In this document: piece by piece, positions 56,540-64,000 of the stretch
How the letters are laid out: each line of letters begins with the position of its first letter
Numbering within the stretch: position 1 is the first letter of the stretch
Assembly (NCBI GenBank): GCA_963971535.1
Contig: OZ020598.1
Location: 90,378,520 to 90,442,519, forward strand
Length of the DNA stretch: 64,000 nucleotides
DNA from: Notolepis coatsorum
Taxonomy: Eukaryota; Chordata; Actinopteri; Aulopiformes; Paralepididae
Direction of reading: 5' to 3'
The notes under the pieces: model-generated
Told to the model about the DNA's origin: nothing
Seen by the model: only the letters and a program-made list of their open reading frames with translations
The model's database searches: none
Position numbers and translations under genes: made by a program

Positions 56540-57014
56540 GTTTTACCTATTATATACCTTGATTTGGAAATAGTAGCATGTCCAGACGAGCAACGCGAAC
56601 GCTTTTAGCAAAATTCACATATCGCTCCGTAACACAGTTACCAGGAATTAGCCAGGATCACTCTGAAACTATACAATATTCACCACGGTATAACATGCGA
56701 ACGTATACATGAACAAATTTATAATTTTTCACATGTTGAACGAGGGATAGTTACTGTCAAATGAGCCATAGTATTGTCTCCATAGCTATAATATAGAATA
56801 TAGATATAGCCCTACAAACACTGCGACGCACAGTGAAAATCCTTATCTTTTACAGCGGTGGCACACTGAGTACAAGGATGGCTAACACGGCTGGCTTTCA
56901 AAGTGTTAAATTATTGACGCTATAACTCTCAAAACACTAGCGTTAGCATTTAGCACACAAAAAGATACAGGTATCTTAGCTGACTTAGCGCTAACTGGTT
57001 CAGCTACCAGTAGA

Positions 57015-57205
57015 CCACCGCTGTACGAATTGGAAGCGCCGAGGCATGTCATTCTTTAACCCTTCCAGTTCCAGAAGCTTTGTGGTCTTGAACTTTCCAT
57101 AAATGTGTCCATAAATCCATTTAGTTAGATCTAGCACTGAATGTATCTTGTGATTATTATAAATTTTCGACGACGACGACAACTATTAGCCGTTAGCAAT
57201 TTCCT
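57015..57205. repeat. Repeat shared with 39135-39310
   Basis: Same 'gtcttgaactttccataa' ... 'gttagatctagcactgaatg' block. A short (CGA)n follows at 57168-57180. Confidence 0.55.
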
Positions 57206-57499
57206 GGTTGATTCCGGACATGATGTCACCAATGCCAGGCTGCTCAGCCAATAGAATTTTTTTTTTATTAGTATGAACGTATATACTTTTATCCAGTACT
57301 TTTGTAAGGTGCACGTAAAGGGCGCAGTGATATCCCATGAATATATATAGCTGCCACGTCTCTCCTGTGCGCCATGCAGCGCATTCAGACACATGCGCTG
57401 TTTAATTTGTTTTAATTTATTATAAAACACAATTCACACAATTTGTATATACATTTTTACAATCTAATGTATGTTTTTTTTTGAACAATTACATTATTA

Positions 57500-57720
57500 A
57501 AGGTGCGGCTGGGTGGCGTAGCGGAGATTGCGCTCGTCACCAATGCAAGAGACTCCGGTCTCGACTCCCCGAGTCAGCATTGCCTGCGGCTTGGGCCAGT
57601 CGTCATACTATCTCAATTGGCAGAGGTAGCGGGTGGAAAGTCGATGGGTGGGGATTGGACGTTGTGGACAGCGACTCCTACAGGTCGGTTGGGTGACGCC
57701 TGTACAGCAGACAGGAAGTA
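57500..57720 (+). mobile_element. Probable tRNA-derived SINE
   Basis: GGGTGGCGTAGCGGAGATTG (A-box-like) and CGGTCTCGACTCCCCGAG (B-box-like) are about 45 bp apart, followed by a body that I do not recognize. Ends unclear. Confidence 0.45.
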
Positions 57721-57729
57721 TCGGGGGCA

Positions 57730-58150
57730 GCGTGAGCCTCCCACACGTTACTCCTCGCCACTGAGAGTCCGCGCTGTCCGCGCTGCTCTGTCGAAGCTTT
57801 TAAATCCCTGCTTAAGACTCATCTTTTCTCTCTCTCCTTCAACCTACCCTGATCTCAGCTGGTCGGGGACTGACCTTTAGATTAATCTGTCTAGTTTAGT
57901 TAGGATGTCTATTTTCTCCCATGTCTGCTTTTCTGCAGCACTACAAACATGGGAACTCTCTAACCCCTGCCCTGAGGACCACGCAAGTTTGGTCTACCAG
58001 GAACAGTAGGTTTGTGTCATACCATTGACTATTTTGTCTATTCCTGACTGTTGAATTTCATATTTGCAATTACTGGCTGGTTGTCTAACCTTCATCTTGT
58101 TTTGATTCACGTTTTGTATTTACTGGCTGGTAAACTAACCTTTGTTTTTC
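57730..58150 (+). pseudogene. Possible LINE ORF2 C-terminus and 3' UTR
   Basis: 'ALSKLLNPCLRLIFSLSPST' then 'DLSWSGTDL' and a stop resembles the last residues of a non-LTR ORF2 (…FKSLLKTHLFSLAF), followed by a T-rich UTR with a duplicated 'tactggctggt.' motif. Weak. Confidence 0.3.
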
Positions 58151-58194
58151 TCTCTATTTTGTCTAGTGTGGGGACGCCGTTCCCGAACCACCCC

Positions 58195-58340
58195 ACGCTC
58201 GTTGCCTCACTGTCTCTCTGACTCTCTGTCTCACTGTCTTACTGACTCACTGTCTCATGCCTCACTGTCTTACTGCGTCACTGTCTCATGCCTCACTGTC
58301 TTACTGTCTCACTGTCTTACTGTCTCACTGTCTCCATTAT
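58195..58340. repeat. CACTGTCT-rich tandem repeat
   Basis: Irregular 11-25-bp units built from CTCACTGTCTTACTG and CTCATGCCTCACTGTC. Confidence 0.85.
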
Positions 58341-58712
58341 ACTGTACCTGGGTAGATAAATCCGTCCGTGAGGCTCTGAAAGTGCGCACCTCAGCCTACA
58401 ACGCCGGGCTTGTGACGGGCAACATGAATGACCACAAGGCGGCGAGATACAACGTAAGGAGGACAGTAATGGAGGCAAGACGGCGTTACAGGGATAAAGT
58501 TGACTAGAGATATGTGGCAGGACCTCAGAACGATGACAGATTACAAAGGCACCTCCCTCAAGCTGAACAGTGACATCTCCTTAGCAAATGATCTCAATGC
58601 CTTCTATGCAAGGTTTGAGGCTGTGAATAACAACACCAGCCTACAAACCACTGCAATGGAGGGGGGGGGGGGGGGGGGGGGGCGCTGCTGATGGAGATTC
58701 AGTGTTCAGGAT

Positions 58713-59025
58713 GCCTGAATGCCGTCTACAACAGAACTGCGTTTCTGATTGGCCAGGTCATTTCTGGTCATGTGACATGTACGCCCAATCGTGGGACCGC
58801 AAGTTTCTACACTGGTTAAGCTTAGGCGCTCGTTCGAAGTTGGTTAAGGTTAGAGTTTGTCTTAGAGCATGGCGATAGAACGCCAGGTAGTTTGCAGGCT
58901 GTTAGACCCGGAAATAGGCGCAGAACTTGCTGTCCCACGATTGGCGCACATGTCACATGACCTGGCCAATCAGAGCGCAAAACTCGAACGCGGAAACGCA
59001 GTTCCGTCGTAGAAGGCATACACGC
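58713..59025. mobile_element. MULE-like MITE (313 bp) inside the L2 LINE
   Basis: Ends GCCTGAATGCCGTCTACAAC and GTAGAAGGCATACACGC are imperfect inverted repeats that continue with CTGATTGGCCAGGTCAT and CATGTGACATGTRCGCC blocks. A perfect 9-bp duplication gttcaggat flanks it (58704-58712, 59026-59034). The loop carries the 'tagagcatggcgatagaac' repeat. Confidence 0.85.
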
Positions 59026-59351
59026 GTTCAGGATAACAGAACATGAGGTGAGGAGGACCTTTAAGAAAGTGAATATCAGGAAGGCAGCAGGACCGGACGG
59101 CATCCCCGGCCGCGTCCTAAAAGTCTGTGCCGACCAACTGGCCCCGGTATTCACTGACATATTTAACCTGTCCTTAGAACAGGCTGTCATCCCCACCTGT
59201 CTGAAGAAGTCCACCATTATCCCTGTACCCAAAAAATCTACGCCCGCTTGCCTCAACGACTACCGCCCTGTAGCTCTCACCTCCATAGCCATGAAGTGCT
59301 TTGAGAAGCTAGTGAAGGGCTACATCTGTTCCTCCCTCCCCATCAACCTTC

Positions 59352-59412
59352 AAGTTCAAGTTCTTTAATAGTTGTCATACAGAAGTACAGAATACTTTCA
59401 TACAAAATGCTT
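59352..59412 (-). repeat. Inverted copy of the LINE's own 3' tail
   Basis: 'ttctttaatagttgtcatac' with 'agaatactttcatacaaaat' is the reverse complement of 60768-60820. It breaks the RT reading frame between residues coding 'PINL' and 'DPLQFAY'-type sequence. Confidence 0.8.
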
Positions 59413-59907
59413 CTTACTGGACCCCCTGCAATTTGCATATCACCCCAACAGGTCCACGGAGGACGCCATTGCCCATCACACCTGGACAAGAGGCAGGGGA
59501 ACTATGTGAGAATGCTGTTCATCGACTACAGCTCAGCATTCAATACCATAGTCTCCTCCAAACTCATAGCCAAGCTCATGGACCTGGGCTTGAACTATGA
59601 CCTCTGCCAGTGGGTCTTGGACTTCCTGACGGGTAGACCCCAGGTGGTGAGAGCAGGCAACTGCACCTCCTCATCCATCACGCTCAACATAGGGGCCCCC
59701 CAGGGCTGTGTTCTGAGTCCCCTCCTCTACTCCCTGTACACGCATGACTGTGTGGCACAGCGGAACAACAACACAATCATCAAATTTGCTGATGACACAG
59801 TAGTGGTGGGCCTGATCTCTGCCAACGACGAGAGGGCCTACCTGGAAGAGGTAGAGAATCTGTCGCAGTGGTGTCAGGAGAACTGCCTCTCCCTGAACGT
59901 CAGCTAA
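59413..59907 (+). pseudogene. L2 reverse transcriptase palm
   Basis: The longest intact RT piece of the LINE: '[20 protein letters not shown]' (motif A, catalytic D), '[12 protein letters not shown]', '[20 protein letters not shown]' (motif B) and '[12 protein letters not shown]' (motif C, FADD), ending at a stop after 'NCLSLNVS'; the following 'KEMIVDFRRSGVRDYSPL' is in the same frame past that stop. Copies DNA from the element RNA in active relatives. Here it is a fragment. Confidence 0.88.
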
Positions 59908-60496
59908 ACAAAAGAGATGATTGTGGACTTCAGGAGGTCGGGGGTCAGGGACTACAGCCCCCTCAGCATCGACGGGGCACCGGTTGAGAGAGTAACAGTT
60001 TCAAGTACCTCGGAGTCCACATATCCGAGGACTTGACATGGACCACACACATTGACAGTGTTGTGAAGAAGGCACGGCAACGCCTCTACTTCCTCAGGCG
60101 CCTAAGGAAGTTCCAAGTCAGTCAGAAGATCCTTAAGAACTTCTACTCATGCACAATCGAGAGCAAAAGCGCAAAAGAGATGAACAAAAGAGATGAACAT
60201 TTACAACAAGCGGTGCAGGGGAAAGGCTAAGAGAATCATCAAGGACTCCAGCCACCCGAACAACTGCCTCTTTGAACTGCTGCGGTCAGGCAAGCGATAC
60301 CGGAGTCTTAAGGCGAGCACAGAAAGACTCAGAAGGAGCTTCTATCCTCAGGCTGCTCAACAAACAATAAACACTATGCAGCAACCATCAAATGCACACA
60401 GCACACACATCCACACGCACACACTCACTTTAAACGGGCAACTCACTGCAGCACCCACTTTACACACTTTAGAACACCTAAACACACTTTACACTT

Positions 60497-61110
60497 TATA
60501 TTTATTGGTAAAGGATTTGCACTACAACTCGCACACCTTACTGTAAATTGTACCTCATCCCATTTCTGCTCTGCACTATATAGTATTGTATATTAGTACA
60601 TTGCATAGTATATTGTATGGTAACTCAGTTACTTCTATTCTGCATCGAACATTGTACATATGTCTATACTGAACACTGTGACCTCTATTTTTACTTCTAT
60701 TTTACATGCTATACTATTTTATTTCATACTATCTTGTCTAACACAGTCTCTGGAGCGAAACAGTAAGAAGCATTTTGTATAAAAGTATTCTGTATGACAA
60801 CTATTAAAGAAACTTGAAACTTTATATTTATTGGTAAAGAATTTGCACTACAACCCATACCTCATTACACCTTACTGTAAATTGTACCTCATCCCATTCC
60901 TGCTTTGTATTGTATTGTAACTCACTTCTACTCTGCATTGTACATTGTATATACTGAACACTTTTGTCTACGTACTTGACTTCTATTTTATACTTGCTAT
61001 ACTTATTTTGTACTTATCTATTTTGTCTCTGGAGCGTAACAGAAAGAAGCATTTTGTATAAAAGTATCTGTACTTCTGTATGACAACTAATAAAGAAACT
61101 TGAAACTTTA
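60497..61110 (+). repeat. Tandem duplication of the L2 3' UTR (~325-bp units)
   Basis: 'tatatttattggtaaaggat' ... 'gtaaattgtacctcatccca' ... 'gcattttgtataaaagtat' ... 'gacaactattaaagaaactt' (60497-60825) recurs at 60823-61105 with moderate divergence. Confidence 0.8.
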
Positions 61111-61365
61111 ACTACATTTTACTGTATATTGTCAGACTGTATATTTCAGAATTTTTTGAATGTATATCTGATGTGAATCAACTAAATGTTCATTGTGAGT
61201 GATCTGTGGTGCTGAATCCCCCCCCCCCCCCCCCCCCACCAGACTAAATGTCACCAACATACATTAGCTAAAATACTGTAACACAACACAAGCAGAACTG
61301 ACATTGTCACTCAAACGTGTTCTCAGTCAAGAGACTGAAAATGAAACAACATTTAAGTTTCAGCA

Positions 61366-61545
61366 GGTGTAGTGGTTAACACTGTCGCCTCACAGCAAGT
61401 AGGTCCAGGGTTCGATTCCCGCTTGGGGACCAGGTTTCCATGATGCCAGGTACCCAGGTGGGGTATCTCCCAGGCCTTTCTGTGTGGAGTTTGCATGTTC
61501 TCCCCTTGCTCCCAAGGGTTCCCCCCCCCCCCCCCCGATAAGATA
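61366..61545 (+). mobile_element. tRNA-derived SINE (DANA/V-SINE-like)
   Basis: AGGTGTAGTGGTTAACACTG then TCGCCTCACAGCAAGTAGGT, B-box GGGTTCGATTCCC, and the body 'gtgtggagtttgcatgttct cc' match the widespread fish SINE of this type as I recall it. Truncated at a C-run (61516-61536). Confidence 0.85.
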
Positions 61546-61949
61546 AACCCAATGGAAAAATATGCACAACAGATCGCTAACGCTGTGGCGTCCTTGACGA
61601 AGACTGACAGGAGCACTTGGATTGGTCCCCGGGGCGCGGCTCACGTTGACGCCCTATCTGCTCCCGGCTGCCCATGGGGGGGAGGGACAACGGGATGGGA
61701 AAAGTGCAGAGAGACATTTCATCTGCGACTTGCATGTGTGTGTGTGTGTTCCTGTGGGTCGCCCATCTCGCGTGTGTGTTAAACTGCATGACAAATAAAG
61801 ACTTCTAGTCTAACTCCTCTCTGGGGCAGAGCAGTAGTCTTCTCTGATGTCTGTTTTCATGCTGCATCTCTAAATGTTAAAATTCACACTAATGCTGATT
61901 TTACTATGTGTTGTCTTGTATTCTGTATTGTTTGTAGATCGAAAGTGTA

Positions 61950-62137
61950 CTGAAGCAAAGACGTGTTCTCCGACATTGTTCCATTAAGCAGCAAAGACAT
62001 GTTCTCCAACATTGTTCCATAAGCAGCAAAGACATGTTCTCCAACATTGTTCCATAAGAAGCAAAGACATGTTCTCCAACATTGTTCCATATTAAGCAGC
62101 AAAGACATGTTCTCCAACATTGTTCCATAAGCAGCAA
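61950..62137. repeat. 36-bp minisatellite (about 5 copies)
   Basis: Unit AGCAAAGACATGTTCTCCAA followed by CATTGTTCCATAAGC, head to tail with one or two substitutions. Confidence 0.93.
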
Positions 62138-62598
62138 GGATGGATTCAACATGAACCATGGATTTCCTCTGGAGCTCAACCAGGAGGATGTCATTTCCCT
62201 TCAATTGTAGTGATTTATATTAGTGTTCTTTTTATGATTAGTGTTTTTTTTTGTAAAACGTTAAAATGTTTTACTTTTCATTTTATATTGGCTGTTAACA
62301 GTTTTTGTATATGATTTTTATAAAGCAAGATTTATCCTATTGTGTTTTCGGTTATTATTCTAATACTATTATTCTAATGCACATTTTTGGTGTACTTATT
62401 GCATTCATAAAACAATGAAGAAAGAGACGTATCATGAATATGAACTGGCTCCATGGTAATGATATCACATTTCAATATTCCTGAAGCAGCGTATACGGCA
62501 TGGCCACTATGAAGGGGTGGAGCTCAACTACAAGTCTCAGCTGTTGGGGGCGAATGATGCATGCGCAATAAAAAGAGAAGGGGGGGGCGGACCGGGGC

Positions 62599-62746
62599 GC
62601 GTGTAGTCTTTTACCATCGGAGTTGCAGTTCCGCGGTCGGGTTCCGCGATCTGATTGGCCACTGACGTTTCTCTCAGCGTCAGTGGCCAATCAGATCGCG
62701 GAACCCGAACGCGGAACTGCAACTCCGTTGGTAAAAGACTACACGC
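62599..62746. mobile_element. 148-bp MULE-like fold-back MITE
   Basis: Ends GCGTGTAGTCTTTTACC and GGTAAAAGACTACACGC; the arms pair almost completely up to TGATTGGCCACTGACG/CGTCAGTGGCCAATCA around a ~10-bp loop. Flanks gaccggggc (62590-62598) and gaccggtgc (62747-62755) match 8/9. Confidence 0.85.
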
Positions 62747-63049
62747 GACCGGTGCGGTGGGAGGGAAGGGGGGGGGGGGCAGATGATGCTGTCAGCTAAA
62801 GAGAAGGAGGATCTTTCCCGTTCGCCGGTCCCAACAGTGGAAGTAGCGCTCCTCCATCTCTCCATCCCATGTGAAGAAAATGGAATCTCAGCTTGGCATG
62901 TGATGAGCGGACATGTCGGTTCGATAGAATAGCGTGTTGTTGTTGATATTTTCAACGAGTCGACTTGTTTCACAAAGGGAATTGATTTGAGCCTAATAAT
63001 TGTGTGATCCGCGGGGGGTGTAATGCTACCCTGTTCATCTTCGGCGCAG

Positions 63050-63094
63050 ATGGAGGGATGCGGGGAAGAGAGAGAACCACAGATGCAAACAGAG
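63050..63094 (+). CDS. Candidate first coding exon (15 codons)
   Basis: ATG in the context cgcagATGG opens 'MEGCGEEREPQMQTE' and is followed by a donor AGAG|gtaaata at 63095. The preceding ~300 bp are CpG-rich and outside a recognized repeat, like a promoter. Continuation would lie beyond the window. No family recognized. Confidence 0.2.
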
Positions 63095-63099
63095 GTAAA

Positions 63100-63700
63100 T
63101 AACAATAATAATAATGATCTCTTCAGTATTTTTGCCCCCCCCCCCTAGTTCCCACCTCCGTTGCCGTGACTCTAAATACGGAAAACATGTTGAAAAGTAT
63201 ATCAGTGCCAAGATGTATAATTTTTATTTTTGGCACTTGATTATGTTTTTTGGCCGGCCGGCTTCGCGGGAGGTATAGCAGACATCAAAGGGCTGACGAC
63301 CCCTCCCTAAATGTGTCGCTCTTCTCGCCATCATTGACACAGTGAGAGGAATTAAACTAAATGAATGACTCTGCTTGCACGTTATATTTGTGTTCAGATT
63401 TTCTTCTTGACAAGTGCACACGAATATCCTAGAAGGCATATAGTGCTGGACTTAAATTAAAGGGCTAATGTATCAATGTACGAGAAATGGATAACAAAAA
63501 ATACTTGCCCTAAGACTTAATAGGCTATTTGTATAATCAGTTATATCCCTATGATTTGTTGGATGTAGATAACGTCTGTTTTTGTGCTAGCGCGTTGTAT
63601 TCATCTGAAGGTATCACAAACAGTACTGTATTTGCAAATCTGGTATGTCATAAATGTATAGGTGTAGCAGTAGTGTGTCTATCTGTATGTCATGTGTGTC
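63100..63700. other. Unannotated stretch
   Basis: Possibly the first intron of a gene starting at 63050, if that exon is real. No repeats with recognizable ends except homopolymers. Confidence 0.3.
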
Positions 63701-63707
63701 ATATATG

Positions 63708-63839
63708 TTATGATGAATTGAAAATGGGGGACCCTGATGTAAACAAGATGGAAGTCTTTCTCTGGTCTGCATCCCCTTAACAATTGTATGTATTGAGCTG
63801 TACTGTACTGTACCCATTCTGCAATCTGTTAATAAAGTT

Positions 63840-63880
<41 letters not shown>

Positions 63881-63881
63881 G
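63708..63881 (+). repeat. LINE 3' end with (CAAT)n tail
   Basis: 'gatgaattgaaaatggggga' to 'ctgcaatctgttaataaagt' followed by about ten TCAA units (63842-63881). It is the uninterrupted counterpart of 42590-42658 plus 44224-44310. Confidence 0.75.
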
Positions 63882-64000
63882 GGCTTGCGAACCAGAGTAT
63901 AACCTCCAATGTTAATGTCCACCCGTAAGGGATATCTAATACTTGACACTGACAGCGTTTCTGAGTGCAGGTAGGTAGGGGTGGGCGAAAGTGGGCCAAG

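Larger units (their letters stand above)
55940..56909. mobile_element. TTAA-family element (about 970 bp), left end decayed
   Basis: Right end GGCTTTCAAAGTGTTAA (56909). The left end is inferred at aaaaCACTTCAGG (55940), where TTAA has become AAAA. Internal 'gcgatcagacaattggaat' and 'atcaaaggtaaggaatat' match 47996-48926. A foreign inverted-repeat segment (56314-56539) with a hammerhead-like motif lies inside. Confidence 0.6.
58346..61110 (+). mobile_element. L2-type LINE, RT region and 3' end, multiply disrupted
   Basis: Pieces in order: pre-RT region 'VREALKVRTSAYNAGLVTGN' and 'NDLNAFYARFE' (58346-58680), a G-run, a MULE-like insertion (58713-59025), RT start '[19 protein letters not shown]' to '[12 protein letters not shown]' (59040-59350), an inverted LINE tail (59352-59412), RT core '[13 protein letters not shown]', '[20 protein letters not shown]' and catalytic '[10 protein letters not shown]' (59413-59907), a stop, then 'RRLRKFQ', 'RAKRIIKDSSHP'-like and 'GKRYRSLKASTERLRRSFYP' (to 60360). 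The 3' UTR ends 'gacaactattaaagaaactt' and is partly duplicated. Several stops and frameshifts: inactive. The part upstream of 58346 is lost (5' truncated). Confidence 0.9.

Noticed and set aside
58661-58683. Biological meaning of long G/C homopolymers (also 26251, 40952, 54741, 61217, 61516)
   Set aside because: Homopolymer lengths are prone to assembly error and no structure depends on them.

Overview
This 64-kb window is vertebrate nuclear DNA, almost certainly from a ray-finned (teleost) fish. It has a kelch-like gene with GT-AG introns, teleost-type tRNA-derived SINEs, L2- and L1-type LINEs, and very many hAT, TTAA-flanked and MULE-like DNA elements with target duplications readable by eye. 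The species cannot be fixed from the sequence alone. No bacterial genes, operons or CRISPR are present.

Layout. 1-0.72 kb: 3' end of an L2-type LINE. 0.88-2.98 kb: the one convincing host gene, a klhl10-like BTB/BACK/kelch gene (+ strand, four exons, the BTB start exon not seen). 4.3-9.0 kb: a large inverted-repeat element carrying a 5S rRNA-like unit and a nested hAT copy, followed by a small relative. 9.0-14.4 kb: an LTR and leader of one retroelement, into which a second complete but protein-less LTR element (9733-14402) has inserted. Its interior is almost only minisatellite. 15.9-25 kb: a TIR element, then a minus-strand L1-type LINE (ORF2 17845-20709, ORF1 near 21809-22572) whose ORF1 is broken by a hAT element. 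25.8-33.2 kb: LINE C-terminal fragments, a hAT element, a MULE-like element, a TTAA element, a 1.25-kb TIR element and a decayed hAT zinc-finger fragment. 33.4-33.8 kb: an unassigned basic ORF on the minus strand.

34.3-47.4 kb is a stack of nested transposons. A TTAA element contains a hAT, which contains another hAT. A 3.5-kb element contains a second hAT, which contains a third. A 5.6-kb hAT contains a further hAT, which holds a LINE tail split by another TIR element plus yet another hAT, and separately a TTAA element. Most of these boundaries are supported by 8-bp or TTAA duplications. 47.4-53.5 kb: minisatellites, another TTAA element, a 0.8-kb fold-back, a possible two-exon signal-peptide start of a secreted protein (50811-52539), a small hAT and an L2 fragment. 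53.8-64 kb: a small hAT-like element, SINEs, a TTAA element holding a hammerhead-ribozyme-like motif inside a long inverted repeat, a nearly full L2 RT region split by a MULE-like element and by an inverted copy of its own tail, and minisatellites.

The genes do not form a pathway. The window is best read as one reproductive-type host gene at the left edge followed by a transposon graveyard whose nesting gives a relative chronology. The most unusual signals are the hammerhead-like hairpin (56.4 kb), the protein-less LTR element, the hAT elements that share one core but carry different termini, and the 5S-bearing inverted-repeat element.
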